Position numbers and translations under genes: made by a program. A stretch of 38,161 nt of DNA from an uncultured Clostridia bacterium (GTDB taxonomy: Bacteria > Bacillota > Clostridia > Oscillospirales > Acutalibacteraceae), in NCBI GenBank assembly GCA_937898195.1, contig CALEJD010000050.1, positions 1 to 38,161 of the forward strand, written 5' to 3'. Within the stretch, counting starts at the first letter, position 1, and every line of letters begins with the position of its first letter. The notes under the pieces are model-generated. The model ran no database searches. It worked only from the letters and a program-made list of their open reading frames with translations, and was not told the origin of the DNA. Below are positions 7,552-16,156 of the stretch, piece by piece.

Positions 7552-9126
7552 ATGGTAAAACGCATTAACTTAAATTCGATGAATATGGTGTATATTTGCT
7601 TTATGATAGTTTATATGGCAATCAGAGAAGTGCTGCCTTTAAATTTTATTGTTAGCAACGCTTTACTTTCGGCAACAATATTTGCTGTCGGTGCAATACT
7701 TATTGGTATGGACTTGCTTACTTCTCGAAATTGTTTAAAAGGTAAAACACAAGATTTGTTAATACTTTTTCTTTTAATTTGCGGTATTTCGAGCATCATT
7801 AATATAAAATTTGGTTTTGTAAGTAATGTAAAGATGATTGGTACCCTTATAATTGAATATTTTATTTTCTTTAGTTTTGCTAAATGTAATACTAAGGAAG
7901 AATTAAATAAAAAACTTAATTTGATTACGGCAACCCTAACAATTGTTTGGTCGATTATAGTTTTGTTCTCGGTTTTTATGTATTTCTTTAATATTGATAT
8001 TATCATTGCCGGACGCGGAACATGGGGACAAGCAAACCAAGGATTCAGTAATGAGTATTTAAGGCTTTGGGGCATACTTCAGGACCCTAACTATGCGGGT
8101 GCAACATCGATTGTTTCACTTTTTGCCTCTGTGCGTTTCTTTTGGATGATTAAAAAAGTTGGCATACGCATTTTAAATGCTTTAAATGTTTTATTACAGG
8201 TTATGTACATAATTTTATGTGGTTCAAGAGCTGCCTTTTTACTTTTAATGCTGGTAATTTTGTTTTTTGTTGTATATAGATTTTTGTTTAGTATAGACAA
8301 AAAGTCATTTAAACAAGTTGCAAGAGGTATTTTAGTGTCAATAATAACTACTACTATTTGTATTACATCAATTTTTAGCATTAAAGCGGCAATTCCGTAT
8401 GTTAAGGCTTATTGTTTCCCGCAAAATACCCAAATTTCTAAATTTGTAGCTTCGGCGTATGTTAAGTTATATGACGCATCAGGTTATAAATTTATGCTTT
8501 TATCTCCTAAGTATGACGGGCTGACTGGAAATATATCAAGTGACGATTTCTTTGATATGCAGGATTTTTATGATGAAAATTCTGATAATCCTATTATTGA
8601 AAATATAGACAGAACTGATATAAAGGAAGACGATATTTCTAATGGCAGATTTAAGCGTTGGAAACAAACATTGGAAATATTTTTAAATGCTCCAATATTC
8701 GGTACATCCCCTAGAAATCTTTCAGAATTTGCTAAAGAGCATAATCCTGAAACAATAATAGCAATTTATGATATAGCACCTCATAATGGTTATATTGATG
8801 TTCTTGCAGGAACTGGTATCATAGGCTTTGTTGTTATCGCTTTAGCGTGTATATTTGTGTTAACTTCAATATTAAAAGATTACTTAAAAAACGGTTTTTC
8901 ACAAAATAGAGCATTTTTATTGCTTGCAATATTAGTTCTAATGGGAATTGCTTTTTTTGTATCGGATATATTCTTAGTTTTCTCCATTAATTCGTTGCTA
9001 TTTTGGTGTCTTTTAGGAATAGCTTATAATTATGGCAAAGATGATGTTTCAGATGGCTGTTGTTATACACTTTTTTCAAAGACAATCGGCAAACTAATTG
9101 ATAAAAAACTGTCAAAGAAGGGATAA
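7552..9126 (+). CDS. O-antigen ligase / Wzy polymerase-like membrane protein (paralog 1)
   Basis: A polytopic membrane protein of 524 residues with about 10-12 hydrophobic segments and a large soluble loop near residues 280-380, the layout of the Wzy_C / O-antigen ligase family. In polysaccharide operons such proteins polymerise undecaprenyl-linked repeat units or ligate glycans on the outer face of the membrane. Typical features are the FSNEYLRLWGILQDPN segment, CGSRAAFLL, the GRFKRW stretch, FGTSPRN and HNGYIDVLAGTGIIG. GGAGAG ends 5 bases before the ATG. It is clearly paralogous to the minus-strand gene at 13945-15483, sharing LRLWGI/VRLWGI, GTSPR and HNGY-VL-GTGI-GF. Whether it is polymerase or ligase is open. 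Confidence 0.85.
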   Translation: MVKRINLNSMNMVYICFMIVYMAIREVLPLNFIVSNALLSATIFAVGAILIGMDLLTSRNCLKGKTQDLLILFLLICGISSIINIKFGFVSNVKMIGTLIIEYFIFFSFAKCNTKEELNKKLNLITATLTIVWSIIVLFSVFMYFFNIDIIIAGRGTWGQANQGFSNEYLRLWGILQDPNYAGATSIVSLFASVRFFWMIKKVGIRILNALNVLLQVMYIILCGSRAAFLLLMLVILFFVVYRFLFSIDKKSFKQVARGILVSIITTTICITSIFSIKAAIPYVKAYCFPQNTQISKFVASAYVKLYDASGYKFMLLSPKYDGLTGNISSDDFFDMQDFYDENSDNPIIENIDRTDIKEDDISNGRFKRWKQTLEIFLNAPIFGTSPRNLSEFAKEHNPETIIAIYDIAPHNGYIDVLAGTGIIGFVVIALACIFVLTSILKDYLKNGFSQNRAFLLLAILVLMGIAFFVSDIFLVFSINSLLFWCLLGIAYNYGKDDVSDGCCYTLFSKTIGKLIDKKLSKKG

Positions 9127-9128
9127 GA

Positions 9129-10232
9129 ATGAGAAAAATACTCGTTGTTGGACTTAAAGAACCACTGGGTGGCGTAGAAAACGCTGTGCTTGCCTACACG
9201 GACAATTTTGATACTTCAAATTTAATTGTAGATTTTGCATTCGTTTGTGGCAGAGTCTCATTTGAGGAACGAATTAGGAATGGCAAAGCGATATATCTAC
9301 CAAACAGAGTAAAACATCCTCTTTTATATCGAAAAAAGTTAAAACAGATTTTTATTGAAACAAAGTATGATGCGTTGTGGTGCAATTATTCTGGACTTAC
9401 TAATATAGATTTTTTGAAAGAAGCTAAGAAAAAACAAGTTCCTATCAGAATTATTCATTCACATACATCTAAACATTCGTGGGGCAATCAATTAATGAAA
9501 TATTTGGTTCCTTTTTTTCACAATAAAAACCAAAAAATAGTTGATAGATATGTTACAGATTATTGGACATGCTCAAAAAAATCAGCTGATTTTATGTTTG
9601 GAAAAAAACTCTCACAGAAAGCAGTTATAATTCATAATACTGTTGATACTGATATGTTTTCAAAAGATGAAAATATTAAGGCAGATGTTTTGAATGAGTT
9701 TGGCATATCAAAAGATGCCACGGTTATAGGACATGTTGGAAGAATGTGTGTAGAAAAAAATCAATGCTTTTTGTTGGACGTTTTTAAAGAAGTATTAAAA
9801 ATAAACCAAAAAGCAGTATTGTTGTTTGTGGGTGATGGTGAATTAAAAGATACGATTATTTCCTATGCGAAAGAAATAGGAATTGAAAATAGTGTGATTT
9901 TTACATTGTCACGAAAAGATATCCCGAGATTACTTGGTGCTATGGATGTGTTTTTATTGCCCTCCATAACAGAGGGCTTTCCTGTGACGGTGATTGAGGC
10001 ACAGGCAGCCAATGTTCCATGTGTCGTTAGTAGTGAGGCGGTGGTGAAGGAAACGGATTTGACGGATACTACAAGATTTGTTTCTTTAGAAGAAAATGTT
10101 GAGGTATGGGCAAAAACTGTTCTTGAAGCCTCAAATGAAAGTTTGACTAATGGTGCAGAAAAACTTAAAGCAGCAGGTTTTGATAGTAAGATAGAATCAG
10201 AGAAAATACAAAAATTTTTTAAAGGGGTATAA
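9129..10232 (+). CDS. Glycosyltransferase family 4 (GT-B) protein
   Basis: A retaining GT-B glycosyltransferase of 367 residues, two bases after the preceding gene. The N-terminal Rossmann domain shows a GLKEPLGGVENAV acceptor-side glycine loop and SHTSKH near residue 111. The C-terminal domain shows GHVGRMCVEKNQ near residue 201, LLFVGDGEL, and the EX7E nucleotide-sugar motif EGFPVTVIE at 282-290. It resembles capsule and teichoic-type glycan transferases of Firmicutes. It probably adds one sugar to the repeat unit assembled by this operon; the sugar is unknown. Confidence 0.92.
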   Translation: MRKILVVGLKEPLGGVENAVLAYTDNFDTSNLIVDFAFVCGRVSFEERIRNGKAIYLPNRVKHPLLYRKKLKQIFIETKYDALWCNYSGLTNIDFLKEAKKKQVPIRIIHSHTSKHSWGNQLMKYLVPFFHNKNQKIVDRYVTDYWTCSKKSADFMFGKKLSQKAVIIHNTVDTDMFSKDENIKADVLNEFGISKDATVIGHVGRMCVEKNQCFLLDVFKEVLKINQKAVLLFVGDGELKDTIISYAKEIGIENSVIFTLSRKDIPRLLGAMDVFLLPSITEGFPVTVIEAQAANVPCVVSSEAVVKETDLTDTTRFVSLEENVEVWAKTVLEASNESLTNGAEKLKAAGFDSKIESEKIQKFFKGV

Positions 10233-10239
10233 CGGGCAA

Positions 10240-11295
10240 ATGAAACTTGGTATTTTAACATTTCCTACAGCGATTAACTATGGCACAGCTTTACAGGCTG
10301 CGGCCCTGAGAAAGGTTTTGTTGACAAATGATAACGAAGTTAGTTTTCTTGACCATCGTTGTTATCTTATAGACAGTACTAACAGTGTTTTTGATTTTAG
10401 AAATGTATTCGATTTGAAATATACCCTTGCTCATATTATAAATTTATCGGTGGCTATAAAGCGTAGCAAGAATTTTAAAAATTTTAGAGATGAATATATA
10501 CCGCTTGCAGTTGATGATTATTCAAAATTCGATGTGATTGTTGCAGGTAGTGACCAAATATGGAATTATAATCTCACCGACAATGATTTCTATTATTTTT
10601 TAGATTATCCTAAAAAAGATAAAACCAAGGTATCTTATGCTGGTAGTTTTGGATTGTCATCTATTGAAAACAAACATAAACAACGAATAGCAAGTTTGTT
10701 GAATGATTTTGATTATCTATCAGTTCGCGAGAAACAGGCCGCAAAAATAATTAAAGAAATCACTCAAAAGGATGTTCCTGTGGTTTGTGACCCTACATTA
10801 TTGCTTGAAAAGAGCGAGTGGGAAAAAATTGCTACTAAAAAAGCTCAAGGTTCAGGTTATATATTTGTTTATACTGTTTTTAATAGTGATAAAATATGGG
10901 AGTACGCAAAAGATTTATCAGAGAAAACAGGTCTACCAATAAAGACTATAAGTTATTCTAAATTTCATAAAAGAGAAGCAATTTATGATTATACTGCTGG
11001 TCCTGATGATTGGGTAAATTATATGCTTGATGCTGATTATGTAGTTACCAATTCATTCCATGGAGTTGCTTTTTCAATTAACTTCAATAAAAATTTCTTT
11101 TTTGATATGCCACCTGAAAAAGCAGGTGTGGGTTCGAGAATATCTGATATAACTGAAAGGTATTTGCTTTCTGAAAGAAATATTTCTTCAGAAAATTTTA
11201 TAGCAACAACTGAAGCACCTGATTTTGCAGTTGCAAATAAATTACTTGAAGAAGACAGAAAATTTTCATTTGAATTTATTGATAGTTTTCTTTAA
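10240..11295 (+). CDS. Polysaccharide pyruvyl transferase family protein
   Basis: Members of this family (CsaB/WcaK-like, GT-B fold) typically transfer pyruvate from phosphoenolpyruvate to a sugar to make a ketal, giving the glycan negative charge. The 351 residues show the family's start, GILTFPTAINYGTALQAAAL. VAGSDQIWN near residue 105, SYAGSFG, the SVREKQAA helix, CDPTLLL and the TNSFHGVAFSIN motif with its conserved Ser-Phe-His follow. It is followed in the operon by a flippase and an FrhB-like iron-sulfur protein, a pairing often seen in surface-glycan clusters. AAAGGGG (10221-10227) is 12 bases before the ATG, slightly far. Actual pyruvyl activity is inferred from family only. Confidence 0.9.
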   Translation: MKLGILTFPTAINYGTALQAAALRKVLLTNDNEVSFLDHRCYLIDSTNSVFDFRNVFDLKYTLAHIINLSVAIKRSKNFKNFRDEYIPLAVDDYSKFDVIVAGSDQIWNYNLTDNDFYYFLDYPKKDKTKVSYAGSFGLSSIENKHKQRIASLLNDFDYLSVREKQAAKIIKEITQKDVPVVCDPTLLLEKSEWEKIATKKAQGSGYIFVYTVFNSDKIWEYAKDLSEKTGLPIKTISYSKFHKREAIYDYTAGPDDWVNYMLDADYVVTNSFHGVAFSINFNKNFFFDMPPEKAGVGSRISDITERYLLSERNISSENFIATTEAPDFAVANKLLEEDRKFSFEFIDSFL

Positions 11296-11318
11296 AACTA
11301 ATTCTTGGAGGAATGAAT

Positions 11319-12746
11319 TTGGATTCCAGAAATGAAAAACTTGTAAAAAATGTAATACTTTTTGCAATTGGTAATATAGGTTCTAAACTTTTGCAAGTGA
11401 TTTTAGTACCACTTTATACCCGTGTTATGTCTAGCGCTGAATATGGTACAGTTGACATTATGCAGGCGATGGTTTCTCTTTTAATTCCTATATTCTCATT
11501 TACAATATATGAAGCTGTTTTCCGTTACGCAATGGACCAGGATTATGACAAAAAAGCGGTATTTTCAACCGGTATAATTATGTCTTTGTTGGGCACAATT
11601 ATTCTATGCCTTGGTGGTGTGATTACAACTTGCTTCATTGACGAAACATTTGTATGGTTAGTTGTGGCTAATTCAGCTGTTGGTTTCTTTAGAAGCTTGC
11701 TTTCACAATATGCCCGTGCTGTAGACAAAACAATTCTGTTTACGGTTGATAGTGTTTTACTAACTACTTTTGTTTTAATATTGAACTTGATATTTATCGT
11801 AAAATTGGGTTGGGGAATAAATGGATATATGTTAGGCTATATTTTAGCTAATTTATTATCCTGTATCTTTCTATATGTATTTCTTGGTGATTTCAGAAAA
11901 TTCTCTTTTAAATCAGTAACAAAACCACTTGTTATTGAAATGATGAAATTTTCGTTACCACTCATACCAAATGCAATTTGTTGGTGGGTATCTAGCTTCA
12001 TTGATAGAATAATCATTACAAGTGCAATAGGCGAGGCAGCCAACGGAATATATGCTGCCGGTCATAAAATTCCAAGTTTGTTGACGGTTATTGTTACTAT
12101 TTTCTTCCAGGCGTGGCAGATGTCAGCTAATCAAGAGTTTAAGAAAAATGATATTTCAGATTTTTATACTCAGATACATAATCAGATTTTTTCTGTTATC
12201 ACACTTGTTTCTTCATTTTTAATTTTATTTTGCAAACCAATTACATCAGTGTTTTTAGGTAAGGAATATTTTAGTGCTTGGCAAGTAATGCCATTCTTGT
12301 TAGTAGCAATCAGTTTCTTTTCTTTCGCTCAATTTTTAGGATCAATATATTCGGCTAATAAAAAAACTACTATGGCTTTAGTCACTAATTTGGTTGGTGT
12401 GTTTGTTAGTCTCACAGCAAATATTTTACTTGTTGTTGTATTTAAAATAGGTATTGTTGGTTCTGCAATTGCAACTGTTTGTAGTTATTTTGTACTTTGG
12501 GTCATAAGAATCAAGAGCACAGGAAAAATCGTGCCTATAAAATATCAAAAAACAAAAATTATTATCGCGGTATTGGTACTTTTAGTTCAAGCTGTAATAG
12601 CGACTTTATCAGTAAACAATTTAGTATCAACCATATTTAGTTCCGTAGCCTTTATAGCTCTTCTTTTAATTTTTATGAAAGATATTATAGGTCTTGTAAA
12701 GTTTGGGCTTGTATTTATTAATAAAATTCTAAAAAGAGGTGCTTAA
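11319..12746 (+). CDS. Wzx-type polysaccharide flippase (MOP superfamily)
   Basis: A 475-residue membrane protein with about 12-14 hydrophobic segments, of the polysaccharide-transporter branch of the MOP superfamily. It should flip undecaprenyl-linked repeat units across the membrane. The N-terminus has the family pattern GNIGSKLLQVILVPLYTRVMSSAEYG split over the first helix, with EAVFRYAMD and GWGINGYMLGYI further on. I place the start at TTG 11319: GGAGG (11307-11311) is 7 bases before it but only 1 base before the ATG at 11313, which is too close. The stop codon directly abuts the next ATG (TAAATG). Substrate specificity cannot be read from sequence. Confidence 0.9.
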   Translation: MDSRNEKLVKNVILFAIGNIGSKLLQVILVPLYTRVMSSAEYGTVDIMQAMVSLLIPIFSFTIYEAVFRYAMDQDYDKKAVFSTGIIMSLLGTIILCLGGVITTCFIDETFVWLVVANSAVGFFRSLLSQYARAVDKTILFTVDSVLLTTFVLILNLIFIVKLGWGINGYMLGYILANLLSCIFLYVFLGDFRKFSFKSVTKPLVIEMMKFSLPLIPNAICWWVSSFIDRIIITSAIGEAANGIYAAGHKIPSLLTVIVTIFFQAWQMSANQEFKKNDISDFYTQIHNQIFSVITLVSSFLILFCKPITSVFLGKEYFSAWQVMPFLLVAISFFSFAQFLGSIYSANKKTTMALVTNLVGVFVSLTANILLVVVFKIGIVGSAIATVCSYFVLWVIRIKSTGKIVPIKYQKTKIIIAVLVLLVQAVIATLSVNNLVSTIFSSVAFIALLLIFMKDIIGLVKFGLVFINKILKRGA

Positions 12747-13886
12747 ATGGAAAAAGTTTTCAGTGGTGCAGAGAATTGTTGTGGTTGTGCGTTATGTGAG
12801 GATGTTTGTCCTAAAAATGCAATTTCAATGATTCAAAAAGATGGGTTTTATTACCCGACTATAGAGCAAAATCTTTGTGTTGACTGTGGTGTTTGTGCGA
12901 AAAATTGTCCTGTTAATTCTGTGCCACATACTCAAAGCGACTGTATTGAAACATTTGCTGTAAAGCATAAGAATGACGGGGTGGTGCTTAATAGTTCGTC
13001 GGGAGGCATTTTTACTGCACTTTCTAATAAGATACTGTCAGATGGCGGATATGTAATAGGTGCTGATTTTGATGGTGATATGAATGTTATTCATAATGTG
13101 GCTTCAACAGCTCAACAACGAGACCGTATGCGCGGCTCTAAATATATTCAAAGCGACACATCAGGTATATATGATAAAATTAAATTGCTTTTAAAAGATG
13201 GAAAACCTATACTTTTTACAGGCACTCCATGTCAGGCGGCAGCTGTTAGAAAGAGTTTTCTAAATGAAAAAAATCTATATATTGTAGATATTATATGTCA
13301 TGGTGTGCCAAACTTGGATGTTTGGAAGAAGTATGTTGAATTTATTGAAAACAAATATCATAGAAAATTATCGTTTTATTCTTTCCGTGACAAGTCTGTT
13401 AGTGGTTGGCGTGGTTATAGTGCAAAGTTGACTTTTGATGATGGAACGGTAGTTTCTCATAACAATATAACAGGTAGTTTTATAGAGTTATTTAGATATG
13501 ATGTTTGTTTGCGCCCTTCATGTACTAACTGTAAATTCACTTCACTAAATCGCCAAGGGGATATTACAATTGGTGATTTCTGGGGAATCGAAAATGTACT
13601 TCCTGAAATTAGTGACAACAAGGGCATTTCGGCTGTAATGATTAATACCGCAAAAGGAAAACATCTATTTGATTCTGCGATAGAAGAAATAGATAAATAT
13701 TCATGCACACCTCAGGATATTGCAAAAGGACAACCCAATCTCTTTAGACCTTCATCTTATTCCAATAAAGCAGAAGCTTTTCAAAAGGATATTAAGGAAA
13801 TGTCTTTTGAAGATGTGTTAAAAAAATATACTAGGGTTGGTTTTAAAAGACGAATTATAGATTTTATTAAAAAAATTATTCATTAA
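12747..13886 (+). CDS. FrhB/F420 dehydrogenase beta-subunit-like protein with two 4Fe-4S clusters
   Basis: The 379 residues begin with two bacterial ferredoxin-type clusters, Cys11/14/17/21 and Cys44/47/50/54, each ending Cys-Pro. FrhB N- and C-domains (PF04422/PF04432-like) follow, with SSSGGIFTAL, MRGSKYIQS, FTGTPCQAAA, CHGVPN, SFRDK, CTNCKF and GDFWGIE. The family includes coenzyme F420 hydrogenase subunits. In Firmicutes glycan operons, where F420 is generally absent, these proteins occur next to pyruvyl transferases and are thought to modify or reduce a sugar or its pyruvate group; the reaction is unknown. The ATG immediately follows the flippase stop, with AGAGGTG (12735-12741) as ribosome site. 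It is the last gene before a strong terminator. Confidence 0.88.
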   Translation: MEKVFSGAENCCGCALCEDVCPKNAISMIQKDGFYYPTIEQNLCVDCGVCAKNCPVNSVPHTQSDCIETFAVKHKNDGVVLNSSSGGIFTALSNKILSDGGYVIGADFDGDMNVIHNVASTAQQRDRMRGSKYIQSDTSGIYDKIKLLLKDGKPILFTGTPCQAAAVRKSFLNEKNLYIVDIICHGVPNLDVWKKYVEFIENKYHRKLSFYSFRDKSVSGWRGYSAKLTFDDGTVVSHNNITGSFIELFRYDVCLRPSCTNCKFTSLNRQGDITIGDFWGIENVLPEISDNKGISAVMINTAKGKHLFDSAIEEIDKYSCTPQDIAKGQPNLFRPSSYSNKAEAFQKDIKEMSFEDVLKKYTRVGFKRRIIDFIKKIIH

Positions 13887-13895
13887 TAAGAATAT

Positions 13896-13933
13896 AAAAA
13901 ATAGTCTCTTCAATTTGAAGAGACTATTTTTTT
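13896..13933. terminator. Bidirectional intrinsic terminator
   Basis: ATAGTCTCTTCA (13901-13912) and TGAAGAGACTAT (13916-13927) form a perfect 12-bp stem with a 3-base loop. It is flanked by an A-run on the left and a T-run on the right, so it can terminate both strands. It ends the plus-strand polysaccharide operon (stop at 13886) and the convergent minus-strand gene (stop at 13945). Confidence 0.95.
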
Positions 13934-13944
13934 AGTATAAGTAT

Positions 13945-15483
13945 TTATTTTGTTTGTTCTTCTGAATGGGAGATTTCTCCTAATGAGTACCAGAAAAGTG
14001 CTCCACCAAATGTTAATATGAAAAATACTTCTGTTTGGAGAACGGACATGCATAAAAATGTGATGGCAATTAGTGCCATAAACATAAATTTACTATCAAA
14101 CTTTTGATTAAATAATTTCTTTATGGAAATCAACATGGTAGATAGTAAAATTAGTAGAATGGGTATGAAACCTAAAATACCAGTGCCAACAAGAACTTCA
14201 AGATAACCATTATGGACAACATAATCATATTTTGCAATATATGTTTCAGGACAATGTATTTTTGCGTAATTAGAAACATATCTTGGAGACGTTCCCCAAA
14301 CAGGTGTTTTTGTAAAGATTTTAAGACCATCCATCCATCTTTTGATACGACCGTTTGTAATGTTGTTATCCTTGTTTACATCAGGGCGTTGCAACTCTTC
14401 ATATTCGAGCAAATCATTCGGTGAATTAATTTCTGCATCCAATGATGAATTTGAATGATATTTATCCCTTATACTCTCTACAAACTCATCATCCCAAATA
14501 CCACCAATAATGTTTAGGCTTGTGTCCTGATAAACCTTATCGTATCCCTTATGAATAGAAACAAGAGTGTTAAATGAGGTATTATTATAAACGAATTGTT
14601 TGGCGTAGGGTAGAGTAAATTGTAATATTGAAAAAACACTATAAAATACTATAACTGAAGCAAATGTTGCTAATATAGATAATACTAGCTTTTTAGTCAT
14701 TTTATAAGATAAAAATTTAAATACAAGATAGAACGTGCACCATGCACAAGTGACCAATGATATCAGTAAAGCTGTTCGGGACTGTGATAGGGTAATAAAA
14801 ACTAAGAAAGATAATGCGGATATAGCGGTAAATATTCTAATTATTACTCTTTTTTTAGTGACGAATAAATATATCGATGAAGCCAAGCCTATTAAAGAAT
14901 AAACTGCGCCACGATTTGCTTCATTGAAAATACCCCAAAGACGAACATAATCTGAACTAAAACCTTGGTTTGAGGTGATGTTTGCAGCATTGAAGTTATA
15001 GTATGTATAATCGACATTGTAGAAATACATTGGTATAGAAAATGCAACAAAAATTCCAAGTGATACCACGATAACGGTTGTAATGGCGGTCATATAATGC
15101 GAACTATTTTTATGAGGTGTAATTGCGCAGAAAAAAGCCACAAAGAAATATATCATCATCCAACCGATAGCCTTTAGATTGTCTATTATTCCTAATTTAA
15201 TATTAATTAGTGATGACAGTATACACACTGCAATAAATGATATCATAATTAAACTATGTCGTTTGAAGAAAAGTTTATAATCAATAATAAATGCAGTTAA
15301 GATAAGTAATATACCTACGCCGAAGAAAAAGTAAGAGATTAGTTCACTATTAACTATGTCATATATAGGTACAATTTCTCTACATAAAGTGTATATCAAT
15401 AGGAGACAAAAATATATGAAGCGTATATTATAGAATGTATCTTTAAATTTTTCTGATATCGGGTACTTTGTAAGTAATGACAA
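13945..15483 (-). CDS. O-antigen ligase / Wzy polymerase-like membrane protein (paralog 2)
   Basis: A polytopic membrane protein of about 512 residues with the same layout as the gene at 7552-9126. It has many N-terminal helices, a soluble loop (about residues 300-400), then GRIKRW, WGTSPRY, VVHNGYLEVLVGTGILGF and three C-terminal helices. The two proteins align over their whole length, so one arose by duplication or by repeated acquisition of one family. Its own promoter lies about 230 bases upstream. The start is uncertain: an AGGGGATG ribosome-site-like stretch (15492-15499) favours TTG at 15483, while GTG at 15492 overlaps that stretch. No other sugar gene is on this strand. It may polymerise or ligate a different glycan, or be switched against its paralog; this is inference. 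Confidence 0.85.
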   Translation of the reverse strand: MSLLTKYPISEKFKDTFYNIRFIYFCLLLIYTLCREIVPIYDIVNSELISYFFFGVGILLILTAFIIDYKLFFKRHSLIMISFIAVCILSSLINIKLGIIDNLKAIGWMMIYFFVAFFCAITPHKNSSHYMTAITTVIVVSLGIFVAFSIPMYFYNVDYTYYNFNAANITSNQGFSSDYVRLWGIFNEANRGAVYSLIGLASSIYLFVTKKRVIIRIFTAISALSFLVFITLSQSRTALLISLVTCAWCTFYLVFKFLSYKMTKKLVLSILATFASVIVFYSVFSILQFTLPYAKQFVYNNTSFNTLVSIHKGYDKVYQDTSLNIIGGIWDDEFVESIRDKYHSNSSLDAEINSPNDLLEYEELQRPDVNKDNNITNGRIKRWMDGLKIFTKTPVWGTSPRYVSNYAKIHCPETYIAKYDYVVHNGYLEVLVGTGILGFIPILLILLSTMLISIKKLFNQKFDSKFMFMALIAITFLCMSVLQTEVFFILTFGGALFWYSLGEISHSEEQTK

Positions 15484-15692
15484 AATTAACACATCCCCTG
15501 AATTAAAATATTATATGAATAGCTGTAATAAGTCATTTGAACTGCTTGACTACTTGTGTGAAAAATATGAGCTCCAATATTGGAACATTTTTCAAATTTG
15601 TTTCGTGATCAAAACAAAACCTATAAGTTGCTTCCTACAATGAGAAAATCATACAGCACAATATTTGTTTTTTTGTAAAAAATTATACTATT

Positions 15693-15721
15693 ATTATACA
15701 ATATAGGGTATTAAAAGTCAA
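15693..15721 (-). promoter_or_regulatory. Near-consensus promoter of the second Wzy-like gene
   Basis: On the minus strand TTGACT (15716-15721), a 17-base spacer and TATAAT (15693-15698) give a strong housekeeping promoter. The predicted start near 15686 leaves an untranslated leader of about 200 bases before the start codon, long for this genome, and including the palindrome TCCAATATTGGA. Confidence 0.8.
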
Positions 15722-16101
15722 ACAAAAAAACGGGTAAACAATCTTAAATTGAGTGTTAGTTTTTTTACAATAGTGTGGAAAAATTTATCTACTATTGCTT
15801 ACGGGGTTAAGTTATGTCTTTTCTGTCGACAGTAGACAAAATTTCGAAGAACATTTAATTAGGACTTAACTATACAGCATTGTAACCGTAACATGTTTAT
15901 TGTAAATCAAAAAGTCGTTAAAAAGTATCTGCTCTTTTATTTACTTATTCTTAATTTTATGATAAAATATAAAACAATAGTTAACATGTGTTATTTATTT
16001 TTATATAAGCTTATTGTGTTGAAAAAGACAAACTTTGTGACCTAAAATCGTGAATTCACTATTGGTATAATTTTTTGATGTAATTTTGACTTTTCATTGA
16101 A

Positions 16102-16130
16102 TGTATTTAAGTATTAAGCGCGCCTATAAT
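16102..16130 (+). promoter_or_regulatory. Possible promoter of uvrB-uvrA
   Basis: A perfect TATAAT (16125-16130) lies 26 bases before the uvrB start codon. The matching -35 at 17 bases is only TGTATT, so an activator or the upstream promoter at 16019-16048 may be needed. I see no clear LexA box (GAAC-N4-GTTC type) near it. Confidence 0.5.
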
Positions 16131-16156
16131 AGCGATAATGAAGGGAGCGAGAACAA

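Larger units (their letters stand above)
15484..16156. other. Gene-free divergent intergenic region
   Basis: No credible gene lies in these 670 AT-rich bases between the minus-strand Wzy-like gene and uvrB. They hold the minus-strand promoter at 15693-15721 and the uvrB promoter near 16125. The perfect palindromes TCCAATATTGGA (15573-15584) and CTGTCGACAG (15823-15832) are also here. Two similar sites occur 93 bases apart, TAACATGTTTA (15889-15899) and TAACATGTGTTA (15982-15993, arms TAACA/TGTTA). A second possible plus promoter is TTGAAA (16019-16024), 18 bases, TAAAAT (16043-16048). I recognise no riboswitch, and no small RNA with a terminator. Confidence 0.6.

Noticed and set aside
7611..8381. 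Minus-strand open frames (7611-8075, 8091-8381) under the first Wzy-like gene
   Set aside because: They are antisense to a clear membrane protein gene and have no recognisable product.
15768..15797. CAATAGT / ACTATTG inverted repeat as a terminator
   Set aside because: Seven AT-rich pairs, a 16-base loop and no following T-run; could not act as an intrinsic terminator.
15814..15858. 14-codon open frame after ACGGGG in the long intergenic region
   Set aside because: Too short, weakly placed ribosome site and no supporting promoter or conservation evidence.
16019..16156. LexA (SOS) box upstream of uvrB
   Set aside because: uvrBA is often SOS-controlled, but no GAAC-N4-GTTC type site is present in the upstream sequence.
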